A model generated the notes under the pieces. The model searched no databases, was not told the DNA's origin, and saw only the letters and a list, made by a program, of their open reading frames with translations. DNA of 64,000 bases from Streptomyces spiralis. GTDB lineage: Bacteria; Actinomycetota; Actinomycetes; Streptomycetales; Streptomycetaceae. Made by a program: the position numbers and the translations under genes. The stretch spans positions 14,252 to 78,251 of the forward strand of contig NZ_BNBC01000019.1 in NCBI RefSeq assembly GCF_014654675.1, in the 5' to 3' direction. Positions 51,466 to 59,693 of the stretch are shown in pieces. Every line of letters begins with the position of its first letter. Within the stretch, counting starts at the first letter, position 1.

Positions 51466-52794
51466 ATGAGCGCCCTCGCGCTGTCCGTGCTGCTGTCGCT
51501 CGTGTCCGCCGTCGCCTACGCCGGCGGCGCGATCGTGCAGGAGCGCGTCGCGGTGTCCGCCCCCGGCGAGCAGTACGCGCCGCTGCGCCGGCCCGCCTGG
51601 TGGGCGGCGGTCGCGCTGAACGGCCTCGGCGGGCTGCTGCACGTGGTGGCGCTGGCCTGCGGCCCGCTCAGCCTGGTCCAGCCGCTGGGCGCCCTGACCA
51701 TCGTGTTCGCGCTGCCCATGGCCGCCCTCTTCGTCGGCCGTCGGGCGGGGGCCGCGGCGTGGCGGGGCGCGATCATGGCGACGGTGGGTCTGGCGGGTCT
51801 GCTGTCGCTGGTGGGCGCGTCCGACACGCAGTCGCTCAGCGCCGCGCAGCGCCTGGCCGTCGCCGTGGTCACCGGCGGTGCGGTGGTGGCGCTGACGGTC
51901 GCCGGCCGGGCCGCGCACCGGCATCCAGCGGTGCGCAGCGTGCTGCTCGCCACCGGCTCCGGCATCGCCTTCGGCATGTCCTCGGTGTTCACCAAGACGG
52001 TCGCGGTGGACTGGAGCGACGGCGTCTCGGCGGCGGATCTGCCGTCCCTGGCCGCGATAGGCGTCCTCGCCACGGCGGGCATGCTGCTGTCGCAGGCGTC
52101 GTACCGCGGCGGCGGCCTGGCCGCGCCGCTGGCCACGCTGACGGTGGTGAACCCGGTGGTGGCGGCGGCGGTCGGCATCACGATGTTCGGTGAGACCTTC
52201 CGCTACGGCACCACCGGCACCGTGCTCGCCCTGGGCTGCGGCGTGGTGGCCACCGGCGGCCTGATCCTGCTGACCACCGAACGCCTCGAGAGCGCGGACG
52301 AGTCGCTGCCGGCCGGTGAGACGGCGGTGGCAGGTCCGGCGTCGGAGGGCCTGGCACTGGGAGGCCTGGCGCTGGGAGGCCTGGCGCCGCAAGAGCAGAT
52401 CCCGGACGAGGTGCCCGCGACCGGGACGCTGCCGAACGGGACACGGGCACCCGAGGTCTCCGTTCCCGGGCAGGCCGACACGGAGCCGACGGACACCCTC
52501 GTCCCCGCCGCGCCGTCCCCCGGGGCGGCGGGCATCGGCGCGGCAGGCATCGGCGGGGCGGGCATCGGCGCGGCGGGCGCCAAGACGGCAGGCGCCGGGG
52601 CAGCGGCGGAGATCGGTCGCGGGCCGGGCGGGGGCGAAGCGCCGCCTTCCCCCGGCGTCTTCCACGCCGGTCCGTACTGCCCCGGCCCGCTCTGCGGTGT
52701 CCCCTTCTACGGCGGGGCGTACGTCCCGATGCCCGTCCTGGCCCGGCGCCGTTCCGGCGTCGGCGTCCGCGTCCGCGTCCGCGTCAGATCGTGA
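51466..52794 (+). CDS. DMT/EamA-like transporter with long disordered tail
   Basis: 442 aa from ATG at 51466, after GAGGAGCAGCTC. Residues 1-272 form about nine to ten membrane helices with DMT features (VAYAGGAIVQERVAV, GALTIVFALPMAALFVGR, SGIAFGMSSVFTKTVAVDW, GETFRYGTTGTVLALG). Residues 274-442 are an unusual hydrophilic tail with short repeats (GLALGGLALGGLAP, AAGIGAAGIGGAGIG) ending RVRVRVRS. The tail has no known domain. The family exports metabolites or drugs; the substrate is unknown. It overlaps the convergent peptidase gene by 11 bases. Confidence 0.82.
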   Translation: MSALALSVLLSLVSAVAYAGGAIVQERVAVSAPGEQYAPLRRPAWWAAVALNGLGGLLHVVALACGPLSLVQPLGALTIVFALPMAALFVGRRAGAAAWRGAIMATVGLAGLLSLVGASDTQSLSAAQRLAVAVVTGGAVVALTVAGRAAHRHPAVRSVLLATGSGIAFGMSSVFTKTVAVDWSDGVSAADLPSLAAIGVLATAGMLLSQASYRGGGLAAPLATLTVVNPVVAAAVGITMFGETFRYGTTGTVLALGCGVVATGGLILLTTERLESADESLPAGETAVAGPASEGLALGGLALGGLAPQEQIPDEVPATGTLPNGTRAPEVSVPGQADTEPTDTLVPAAPSPGAAGIGAAGIGGAGIGAAGAKTAGAGAAAEIGRGPGGGEAPPSPGVFHAGPYCPGPLCGVPFYGGAYVPMPVLARRRSGVGVRVRVRVRS

Positions 52795-54094
52795 CGCCGC
52801 CGGCCCGGAGATAGGCGACCGGGTCGATGTCCGTACCGAAACCGGGCCCCGTCCGCACCTCGAAGTGCAGATGTGGGCCCGTCACGTTGCCCGTGGCCCC
52901 CGAGCGCCCTATGCGCTGTCCGGCGGTGACCGTCTGCCCGGCCCGCACGGAGATCGCCGACAGATGCCCGTACTGGGTGTAGCGGCCGTCGGCGTGCCGG
53001 ATCACCACCTGGTAGCCGTAGGCCCCGCCCCACCCGGCGTCGACCACCCGGCCGGCCGCGGCCGCGTGCACGGACGTCCCGGTGGGCACCTCGAAGTCGA
53101 CGCCGGTGTGGTAGCCCTTCGACCAGTGGGATCCTCCCACGCGGTAGCCCGTGCCGAGCGGACCCCGCACGGGGGCGACGAGGGTGTGCGAAGCGGTGTG
53201 GGGCCGGCCGGCCCTGCTCGTCTCGCTCCGGTCGCCCCGGGTGGCGGGCTCGGTCCCGGTCCGGCCGGACGGACGCGTGGCGGTGGAGCTCTCCTTGGCG
53301 GCCGGATGGTCCGTGCGGGCCGGCTGGGTCGTCCGGCCGGTGCGGAGGGACAGGCGCTGGCCCGGCAGGATCAGATCCGGGTCGTCGCCGACCGTGGCGC
53401 GGTTGGCGGCGTACAACTGGTGCCAGCCGCCCCGGACGTGACGCTCCTCGGCGATCCCGGAGAGGGTGTCGCCGCGGACCACCGTGTACATCTCGGCCCG
53501 ACCGGCGCGGGACTGTGGTGTGGTCTGCGGCCGCACGTCACGGACCGAACTCCCGTCGCGCCCAGTGCCCTTGGAGCCGTTGGAGCCGTTGGAGCCTTCG
53601 CTGACCCTGGGTCCGTCGTGGCCCTTGGAGCCGTCCGTGCCCGCGGTGCTCGTGCTGCCCCGGCTGTGCGCGGGCCGGGCCGCCGTGCCGTCCGGGTGGA
53701 CGCCGGGGTCGCCGCCGCCGCGGGTCAGACCGGCCCGCACCGAGCACACCGGCCAGGCGCCGGGTCCCTGGCCGTCGAGCACCTTCTCCGCGATCGCGAT
53801 CTGCTGATCCCTGGTGGCCAGGTCGGCGCGCGGCGCGTACCGCGTGCCGCCGTACGCCTCCCAGGTGGACCTGGTGAACTGCAGACCGCCGTAGAAACCG
53901 TTGCCGGTGTTGATGCTCCAGTCGCCGCTCGACTCGCAGGCGGCGACCTTGTTCCAGGTGGAGGCGTCGGCCGCGTGGGCGGCGCCGGCGCCGATGAGCG
54001 GGAGGGCCATGCCGGCGCCGCCCGCGGTGACGGTGAGCGAGGCGCGGTTGATCCTGTTGGGCTGGTACCGGCGGTGCCGGCCGCGTGCGGCCAT
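52784..54094 (-). CDS. Rpf transglycosylase - LysM - M23 peptidase fusion, cell-wall hydrolase
   Basis: 436 aa from ATG at 54094 (MAARGRHRRYQPNRINRASL), preceded by AGGGGGG; the ATG seven codons upstream lacks a ribosome-binding site. The order is signal peptide (to about 42, GAAHAADA), Rpf domain (about 43-118; catalytic E54 in AACESSGDW, NGFYGGLQFTRSTWEAYGG), a Ser/Gly-rich linker, LysM (about 202-250; YTVVRGDTLSGIAEE), and an M23 peptidase domain (about 305-436). The M23 domain keeps H329 and D333 (YHTGVDF), H377 (YGHLS) and H408/H410 (PHLHFEV). It cleaves both glycan and peptide bonds of peptidoglycan, as in resuscitation-promoting factors with M23 domains. All catalytic residues look intact. 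Confidence 0.92.
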   Translation of the reverse strand: MAARGRHRRYQPNRINRASLTVTAGGAGMALPLIGAGAAHAADASTWNKVAACESSGDWSINTGNGFYGGLQFTRSTWEAYGGTRYAPRADLATRDQQIAIAEKVLDGQGPGAWPVCSVRAGLTRGGGDPGVHPDGTAARPAHSRGSTSTAGTDGSKGHDGPRVSEGSNGSNGSKGTGRDGSSVRDVRPQTTPQSRAGRAEMYTVVRGDTLSGIAEERHVRGGWHQLYAANRATVGDDPDLILPGQRLSLRTGRTTQPARTDHPAAKESSTATRPSGRTGTEPATRGDRSETSRAGRPHTASHTLVAPVRGPLGTGYRVGGSHWSKGYHTGVDFEVPTGTSVHAAAAGRVVDAGWGGAYGYQVVIRHADGRYTQYGHLSAISVRAGQTVTAGQRIGRSGATGNVTGPHLHFEVRTGPGFGTDIDPVAYLRAGGVTI

Positions 54095-54411
54095 GACTGA
54101 AGCCCCCCTCGCCATGCGTCAGGAGGGGCAAAAGTAAATGCCGCGAACGAGCCATGACAAGACGGCTGTCGGCCGCTTCTGCGGCACAAGTGGCCGATAG
54201 GAGGCTTCCGTTGGCCGGATCGGTTGTTTTCGCCGGTCGGATCGGCCGTGTCCGCGCTGAGGCAACGGGCAGATGCGGTACGTAAGGGAGGATGTCGTGG
54301 ACGTGCCCTGCGGCGGACCGGGCCCGGATGTGCGGTACCTGCGGGGGCGCGCCAGGATGGTCGAAGGGGTTCCAGCCGATGATCCACCGGATTCCTTGAG
54401 GAGCAGGCGGT
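54095..54411. other. Divergent promoter region between Rpf-M23 gene and gnd
   Basis: 317 bases with no supported gene. CGGATCGG occurs at 54216-54223 and 54238-54245, exactly two helical turns apart. TTGTCATGG-like sequence on the minus strand could be a -35 element for the hydrolase. I looked for a c-di-AMP (ydaO-type) riboswitch, known upstream of some Streptomyces rpf genes, and found no convincing match. Confidence 0.4.
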
Positions 54412-55851
54412 ATGAGCACAACAGCCCAGATCGGCGTGACGGGGCTCGCGGTCATGGGCCGCAACCTCGCCCGAAACTTCGCGCGCAACGGCTACACGGT
54501 CGCGCTGCACAACCGGACGGTGGCGCGGACGCACGAGCTGGTGGAGGAGTTCGGGCACGAGGGCGACTTCGTCGCGACGGAGACCGCCAAGGAGTTCGTG
54601 GCGGCGCTGGAGCGGCCGCGCCGCCTGGTGATCATGGTCAAGGCGGGCGAGCCGACGGACGCGGTGATCCAGGAGTTCGCTCCGCTGCTGGAGCCCGGCG
54701 ACATGATCATCGACGGCGGCAACGCGCACTTCGCGGACACCCGGCGCCGCGAGCGTGAGCTGCGCGAACAGGGCATCCACTTCGTCGGCACGGGCATCTC
54801 CGGCGGCGAGGAGGGCGCGCTGCACGGGCCCAGCATCATGCCGGGCGGCTCGACGGAGTCGTACGGCTCGCTGGGCCCGATGCTGGAGAAGATCTCCGCG
54901 AAGGCGAAGGACGGCGCGCCGTGCGTCACGCACATCGGCCCGGACGGTGCCGGTCACTTCGTGAAGATGGTGCACAACGGCATCGAGTACGCCGACATGC
55001 AGCTGATCGGCGAGGCGTACCAGCTGCTGCGCGAGGTGGCCGGGTACTCCCCCGCCCAGATCGCGGAGATCTTCCGCACCTGGAACACCGGGCGGCTGGA
55101 CTCGTATCTGATCGAGATCACCGCCGAGGTGCTGTCCCACGTGGACGCGGCGACGGGCAAGCCGTTCGTGGACGTGGTGACGGACCAGGCCGAGCAGAAG
55201 GGCACGGGCCGCTGGACGGTGCAGATCGCCCTCGACCTGGGCGTACCGGTGTCCGGCATCGCGGAGGCGGTCTTCGCGCGGTCCCTGTCCGGGCACGCGG
55301 CGCTGCGGGAGGCCTCGCGCTCCCTGGCCGGTCCTAAGGCCTCCCCGCTGTCCGAGGCGGAGGCGGCGGCCTTCGCGGACCGGGTGGAGCAGGCGCTGTA
55401 CGCCTCGAAGATCGTCTCGTACACGCAGGGCTTCCACGAGATCGCGGCGGGCAGCGAGGAGTACGGCTGGGACATCGACCTCGGTGCCGTCTCCGCCATC
55501 TGGCGCGGCGGCTGCATCATCCGCGCGGCCTTCCTGGACCGTATCCGCGCCGCGTACGACGCCCGCCCCGACCTGCCGAGCCTCCTCTCCGACGAGACCT
55601 TCGCCCAGGAGATCGCGGCGGCCCAGGACGACTGGCGCGAGGTGCTGGTCGCGGCGACGCGGCAGGGCGTACCGACGCCCGGCTTCTCGGCGGCGCTGGC
55701 CTACTACGACGCCCTGCGCGCCGAGCGGCTGCCGGCCGCCCTGACCCAGGGCCAGCGAGACTTCTTCGGCGCGCACACCTACCGGCGCGTGGACCGGGAC
55801 GGCTCCTTCCACACGCTGTGGGGCGGTGACCGGTCGGAGGTGAGCGCGTAG
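54412..55851 (+). CDS. gnd: 6-phosphogluconate dehydrogenase, decarboxylating (NADP)
   Basis: 479 aa, the normal length of the long form. The ATG at 54412 has GAGGAG nine bases upstream. The Rossmann domain starts IGVTGLAVMGRNLARNFARNGY, with HNRT following strand 2 (Arg favours NADP). The catalytic region contains GTGISGGEEGALHGPSIMPGG and HFVKMVHNGIEYADMQLI, with the catalytic Lys and the substrate-contact residues. The C-terminal domain contains RGGCIIRA and the terminal YRRVDRDGSFHTLW. It oxidises 6-phosphogluconate to ribulose-5-phosphate, giving NADPH in the pentose phosphate pathway. It stands alone, without zwf nearby. Confidence 0.95.
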   Translation: MSTTAQIGVTGLAVMGRNLARNFARNGYTVALHNRTVARTHELVEEFGHEGDFVATETAKEFVAALERPRRLVIMVKAGEPTDAVIQEFAPLLEPGDMIIDGGNAHFADTRRRERELREQGIHFVGTGISGGEEGALHGPSIMPGGSTESYGSLGPMLEKISAKAKDGAPCVTHIGPDGAGHFVKMVHNGIEYADMQLIGEAYQLLREVAGYSPAQIAEIFRTWNTGRLDSYLIEITAEVLSHVDAATGKPFVDVVTDQAEQKGTGRWTVQIALDLGVPVSGIAEAVFARSLSGHAALREASRSLAGPKASPLSEAEAAAFADRVEQALYASKIVSYTQGFHEIAAGSEEYGWDIDLGAVSAIWRGGCIIRAAFLDRIRAAYDARPDLPSLLSDETFAQEIAAAQDDWREVLVAATRQGVPTPGFSAALAYYDALRAERLPAALTQGQRDFFGAHTYRRVDRDGSFHTLWGGDRSEVSA

Positions 55852-55929
55852 GAGCGGGAGGCTCGAACGCACGAGGACGGTGGGCGGCCGGGGGCCGCCC
55901 ACCGTCGGCGTGCAGGGGACGCCCTGCCC

Positions 55930-56265
55930 TCAGGTGAGAGGCGGCCCCGGCTCGGGACTCGGCACGGGCTCCGGGCCCGGTGGAATCGGGGACGGGGAGG
56001 GCTCGGGCGGCCCGGGCTGCGGCGGTGTGGGCACGGGACCCGGAGGTGGCGGCCCGGGCGCCGGGGGCGGGGTCGGCTCCGGGGGCGGGGTCGGCCCGGG
56101 ACCCGGCGGTGGTCCCGGAACCGGGGGCGGCTCGGGAACGGGGTGCGGCTCCGGGACCGGATGCGGCTCGGGAGCCGGGTGCGGCTCCGGTTGCGGCTCG
56201 GGATGCTGGGGGTCCGGGCCCGGCGTGGGTGGCGGCGAAACAGGGTCGGGGTAGGGATTCGTCAT
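55930..56265 (-). CDS. Proline-rich repetitive protein (111 aa)
   Basis: ATG at 56265 is preceded by GGAGGACGGAACGCC, a strong ribosome-binding site. The product (MTNPYPDPVSPPPTPGPDPQ ...) is nearly half proline, with repeating P-x-P-E-P-x-P units and no hydrophobic helix or Cys. It must be an extended, disordered polypeptide. No domain is recognised; a cytoplasmic spacer or wall-interacting peptide are both possible. The gene is convergent with gnd. Confidence 0.6.
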   Translation of the reverse strand: MTNPYPDPVSPPPTPGPDPQHPEPQPEPHPAPEPHPVPEPHPVPEPPPVPGPPPGPGPTPPPEPTPPPAPGPPPPGPVPTPPQPGPPEPSPSPIPPGPEPVPSPEPGPPLT

Positions 56266-56465
56266 GGCGTTCCGTCCTCCAGCCAGTCGTTCGACATCGG
56301 CTCTGGACTACTCCCCCGCCTACCCGACGCCCGCCCGGCCAGTCACCCATGGGCACGAGCCCGAGGACCCGGGTGGGCTCACAGGGCGCGACTGCGAGGG
56401 GCGTGGGCCGGCCTCGTGAACGCGGCGGCCTCTGGGGTTTCGGCGGCCTGCACGGATTCGGAGAC

Positions 56466-56600
56466 CGCCGCGGTCTCTGCGGTCTCTGCGATCTCTGCGG
56501 TCTCTGCGGTCTCTTCGCCTCCGCGGTCCCGGCGGCCCCTGCCGCCTCTGCGAACTCTGCGGTCTCGGCGGCCTCTGCGGTCTCGGCGGCCTCCGGAGTC
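56466..56600. repeat. Tandem GCGGTCTCT-type repeats
   Basis: About fifteen imperfect copies of a 9-base unit (CTCTGCGGT and variants) within a 411-base gap between genes. The + strand frame reads Ala-Val-Ser repeats and the minus frame Arg-Asp repeats, neither with a credible start. It is probably a non-coding minisatellite. The rest of 56266-56676 shows no gene. Confidence 0.6.
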
Positions 56601-56676
56601 TCGGCGGCCTGCGCAATCCCGACCCGCCTCCGCGATCCGGCTACCCGGGGATCGATCCGGCTACCCGGGGACCTCG

Positions 56677-57411
56677 TCAGCCCGGGAGCTCAGCGGCCTT
56701 CGGGATCCCGGCCGCCGCCGGGCTCTCGGCAGGCGGCGCGGTCTCGGTCGGCGGCGCGGTCCCGGCCGCCCTTGCCGCTGCCGCGAGTCCGGGGCGGGGG
56801 CTGGAGAGGGTCGGGACGGGTGTCGTGGTCAGGTGCTGGGCAGGGGCCATGGATGCCTGGGCGAGGACGATCACGTCGGCGTCGGCGGGGCCGATCGCGT
56901 CGGCCGCGCTCGCCACCTCGCGGACGTACCCCTCGGTGTCGCCGGCCTCGAAACGTGCCCAGGCGCTGTCGACGAGGAGGGGGCGGACGCTGACGGGCCG
57001 ACCGGCGCGGCGCGCCTCGTCCTCGATGAGCGCGACGGTCGGTGCGAGGGTGCTCTCGACCGTGGCGACGACGACCACGCGCGGGCCGGCTGCCACCGCC
57101 GCGGCGGCCATGGGCCGGTCCACCCGCAGCACCGGCACCTCTAGTCCGGCGCCGATCGTCTCTGCGACGCCGCCGATGGTCGAGCAGGTGCACAGCACCG
57201 CGCGGGCGCCCTCGGCGACGGCGCGGTGCAGCACCGCCCGGACCTCGTCCGTCACCGCGTCCGGACCCTCCCGGCGGGCCCGGCGCAGCAGTTCCTCGTC
57301 GACGAAGTGCCGCAGTCGCAGGTGCGGATGGTGCTCGTCGCGCAGCGCGTCGAAGACCGGGACGTGCACCGGCGAGGTGTGCAGCAGAGCGACCTCCGTC
57401 CGGGCGCCCAT
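56677..57411 (-). CDS. Asp/Glu racemase superfamily protein lacking second catalytic Cys
   Basis: 244 aa from ATG at 57411, six bases after the GNAT-like gene's stop. The alpha/beta fold begins ALLHTSPVHVPVFDALRDE, and the first catalytic Cys region is ARAVLCTCSTIGG (C74/C76). The region where racemases have their second Cys (G-C-T) reads VIVLAQASMAPA, with no Cys. One-base chemistry such as decarboxylation, or another reaction, is therefore more likely than racemisation. The last 30 residues are a Pro/Thr/Ala-rich tail. It is followed in the operon direction by nothing and preceded by the GNAT-like gene and panD. Confidence 0.75.
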   Translation of the reverse strand: MGARTEVALLHTSPVHVPVFDALRDEHHPHLRLRHFVDEELLRRARREGPDAVTDEVRAVLHRAVAEGARAVLCTCSTIGGVAETIGAGLEVPVLRVDRPMAAAAVAAGPRVVVVATVESTLAPTVALIEDEARRAGRPVSVRPLLVDSAWARFEAGDTEGYVREVASAADAIGPADADVIVLAQASMAPAQHLTTTPVPTLSSPRPGLAAAARAAGTAPPTETAPPAESPAAAGIPKAAELPG

Positions 57412-57416
57412 GGCGT

Positions 57417-57761
57417 TCAGAACCGTCCCGGATGTGCCGCGAGCCAGGCCCGTGCGGCGTCCAGCAGCTCGGGGTCGGCCGCCGGGGCCTCCTCCGGGTG
57501 GCGTTCGGCCCACCCGACGACGTACGGGCAGAGCGGGGCGACGGTGGTGTCCTCGCGCCGTGCCGTGGCGTAGATCTCGCGCGCCAGCGAGCCCGCGATG
57601 CCCTTGCCCTCGTGGGCCGGCTCCACGATCGTGTGCACGGGCACCAGCGCGCGCCGGGGCTCGTCCAGGACGAAGTACTCGATGCGGCCCACCACTTCAC
57701 CGTCGGCGACCGCCTCCAGGCGGCCGGCCGCTCGGTCGTCGCGGATGTCGATGTCACTCAT
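57417..57761 (-). CDS. Small GNAT-like protein (YjdJ/COG2388 type)
   Basis: 114 aa, with AGGAGGAGCCGGCCG before the ATG at 57761. The core contains VVGRIEYFVLDEPRRALVPV, the CoA-binding EPAHEGKGIAGSLAREIYA, and the family C-terminal motif APLCPYVVGWAERHPEE. These short acetyltransferase-like proteins bind acetyl-CoA, but their acceptor is unknown. It lies between panD (36 bases upstream) and the Asp/Glu racemase-like gene (6 bases downstream), suggesting one transcript of aspartate-related genes. Confidence 0.85.
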   Translation of the reverse strand: MSDIDIRDDRAAGRLEAVADGEVVGRIEYFVLDEPRRALVPVHTIVEPAHEGKGIAGSLAREIYATARREDTTVAPLCPYVVGWAERHPEEAPAADPELLDAARAWLAAHPGRF

Positions 57762-57797
57762 CGGCCGGCTCCTCCTGGACGTGTCGTTCGGCGGCGG

Positions 57798-58217
57798 TCA
57801 GGCCGGTACGGCCTGCGGGCTGCGCTGCTGGTCCGTGCCCGGTACGGGGGCGGACGGGTCGGCTCCCAGTTCCACGATCCGGTTGTCGGCGTCCACGTGC
57901 ACGACCCGCGGCTTCAGCGTCCGCGCCTCGGCGTCGGTCACCTGAGCGTAGCTGATGATGATCACGAGATCACCGGGGTGCACGAGGTGCGCCGCCGCAC
58001 CGTTGATACCGACGACCCCCGATCCCCGCTCGCCCTCGATGACGTAGGTCTCCAGCCGGGACCCGTTGGTGATGTCCACGATGTGCACGAGCTCACCGGG
58101 CAGCAGATCCGCCGCGTCGAGCAGGTCCGCGTCGATGGTCACCGATCCCACGTAGTGCAGGTCGGCCTGGGTTACGGTGGCGCGGTGGATCTTGGACTTG
58201 AACATGGTACGAAGCAC
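57798..58217 (-). CDS. panD: Aspartate 1-decarboxylase, pyruvoyl-dependent
   Basis: 139 aa from GTG at 58217, with GGGAG seven bases upstream. It starts MLRTMFKSKIHRATVTQADL, the classical PanD start, and has the self-cleavage site Gly24-Ser25 in HYVGSVTID, which yields the pyruvoyl cofactor. Other conserved segments are GELVHIVDITNGSRLETYV and VHPGDLVIIISYAQ. It decarboxylates aspartate to beta-alanine for pantothenate and CoA. It is the first gene of a three-gene minus-strand cluster with a CoA-dependent GNAT and an Asp/Glu racemase-like protein. Confidence 0.95.
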   Translation of the reverse strand: MLRTMFKSKIHRATVTQADLHYVGSVTIDADLLDAADLLPGELVHIVDITNGSRLETYVIEGERGSGVVGINGAAAHLVHPGDLVIIISYAQVTDAEARTLKPRVVHVDADNRIVELGADPSAPVPGTDQQRSPQAVPA

Positions 58218-58981
58218 GGAGAAACTCCCGGTTTGTCTGCTCCCTGCCCGCTTTTTGCAGGTCAAGGGCGGTCTTCGGAGCGTACAACGATTCGCATGTT
58301 CGGTCAGCTGTCCCCGGGTGTTTCAGGACTCACACTGACCCGTTGCTGACTTTCCGCGCGTAGGACTCCACCCTCGCTTCGACTGCCGTATCCGTCATCG
58401 CCTACTGCGTCTGCGCGTCGCAGACCTTGCCCGCCGAGTCCCACATCCGCGCGGGCGGCGCCTTGAACACCGTACGGCCACTGTCACGGATGGTCTTCTT
58501 TTCCTCCGTCGTCGGCCGGCTCGGCGTCGGCGGCGAGCCGACCGCTGGGTGAGATCGACGCGCACCGTCACCGAGCCCTCGGCGCGCGACAAGGCATCGG
58601 GTCTGCCTGCCCAGCCAATGCCCAGGCGGGCAGGACCGATTCGAGAACCTCGAACCTGCTTTTCCCGAGCTCGATCGGTGCGGCGGAGGCACAACGCCGC
58701 AGCGCGGTCGGCTGCCGGCCGGTCGTCAGGCCGCATTCCTCGGCGGCGCCGTGGAGACCGCCGCCAAGGCGATGGCGAGGGAGCCGGCGCCTTTGCCGAG
58801 AAGCGCGGCAGTAGCCACCGGCGAAAGACTTCCGCAGGTGGACCGACTTCGGCATCAGCCAACTGGCGCCACGTGAAGCCCTTGGCCAGTCCGCCGGAAA
58901 CGATCGCAGGCGGCCCGCGAACGACCAGGCAGGCTGCCGGGGCACGGCTTCCTGGCCAGTCACTGCCTGTGCCTGGTCGTT
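58218..58981. other. Gene-poor decayed region
   Basis: 764 bases without an intact gene. The left part (58402-58570) reads on the minus strand as an end-like segment TEEKKTIRDSGRTVFKAPPA ... CDAQTQ followed by a stop, with plausible protein sequence upstream only after a frame change. The right part contains the cyanase remnant given separately. Longer frames across it are interrupted and GC-biased, suggesting decay after acquisition. Confidence 0.4.
58745..58910 (-). pseudogene. Probable cyanase (cyanate hydratase) N-terminal remnant
   Basis: On the minus strand, PAIVSGGLAKGFTWRQLADA (ending about 58851) matches the N-terminal helix-turn-helix start of cyanases, which read AIV..K.AKG.TW.QLADA. 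After a short frame-breaking insertion another frame gives SLSPVATAALLGKGAG, matching the cyanase segment GLSPVWTTAALLGQ. The C-terminal catalytic domain is not found, and no intact start exists. So this looks like the decayed 5-prime part of a cynS-like gene. The identification is by memory of the family pattern only. Confidence 0.5.
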
Positions 58982-59605
58982 TCAGACGAGCGCCGGCGCG
59001 GGAGCGGGCAGGTAGGGGGTGACGTTGCGCCACGCGCGCTCGACGTATTCCTCCTTCTCGCCGACCGGGGCGACATAGTGCAGTGCGCTTTCGGCGGCGT
59101 CGTTGCCCTCGAGGCGGGCGATGATCCAGGCGGCGAGGTAGTGCGAGGCGAGGCAGCCGCCGGCGGTGGCGATGTTGTTCTTGGCGTAGAAGGGCTGGTT
59201 GAGCACCTCGACGCCGGCGGCGATGACCCATGGCTTGGTGGTCAGGTCGGTGCAGGCGGGGATGTCGTTCAGCAGGCCGAGCTTGGCCAGCACGAGCGCG
59301 CCGGAGCACTGCGCGGCGATGAGTTGGCGCGAGGGGTCCAGGCCGCGCAGGATGTTCATGATCGCCTGGTCTTCGACGACCTCGCGGGTGGCGATGCCAC
59401 TGCCGACGATGACGGCGTCAGCGGCGCACGCCTCCTCAAGAGTGGACATCTGCTCGATGGTCACCCCGTTCATCGACGTCACCTTGGGGCTGGGGGTGGC
59501 GATGGTGACGCGCCAGCCGTCGGTCTTGATGCGGTTGAGTACACCGAGCGCGATCAGGGAGTCCAGCTCGTTGTAGCCCTCGAAGGTGAGGATGGCGATG
59601 TGCAC
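58982..59605 (-). CDS. DJ-1/PfpI family protein
   Basis: 207 aa from GTG at 59605, with AAGGA eight bases upstream. The class I glutamine-amidotransferase-like fold is recognised by HIAILTFEGYNELDSLIALG (with E13), GVTIEQM, VIVGSGIAT and the nucleophile elbow LIAAQCSGALVLAKLGLL (C100). Members include isonitrile hydratases, glyoxalase III-type enzymes and chaperones; the reaction here is unknown. It is divergent from a MocR-type regulator whose operator-like site lies between them, so it is probably that regulator's target. Confidence 0.88.
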   Translation of the reverse strand: MHIAILTFEGYNELDSLIALGVLNRIKTDGWRVTIATPSPKVTSMNGVTIEQMSTLEEACAADAVIVGSGIATREVVEDQAIMNILRGLDPSRQLIAAQCSGALVLAKLGLLNDIPACTDLTTKPWVIAAGVEVLNQPFYAKNNIATAGGCLASHYLAAWIIARLEGNDAAESALHYVAPVGEKEEYVERAWRNVTPYLPAPAPALV

Positions 59606-59669
59606 GGCGGCTGTCCTTCCGGATGAGTGGGTCTTGACGGTAAGGACTCACGAACGGGACAGTCAAAGA

Positions 59670-59686
59670 ATTGTCATGGATACAAT
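59670..59686. promoter_or_regulatory. ATTGT-N7-ACAAT operator overlapping a TACAAT -10 box
   Basis: ATTGT (59670-59674) and ACAAT (59682-59686) form an inverted repeat in the gap between DJ-1 and MocR genes. The right arm belongs to TACAAT (59681-59686), a good -10 hexamer eight bases before the MocR ATG at 59694. Binding here would block the MocR promoter and probably the divergent one. Confidence 0.55.
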
Positions 59687-59693
59687 CCGGTGC

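Noticed and set aside
54095..54411. c-di-AMP (ydaO-type) riboswitch upstream of the Rpf hydrolase gene
   Set aside because: Looked for because other rpf genes have one; the expected conserved stems were not found in the minus-strand leader.
56143..57144. 333-codon + strand frame across the repeats and the racemase-like gene
   Set aside because: It is held open by the 9-base repeats and by antisense bias; no start signal or known domain.
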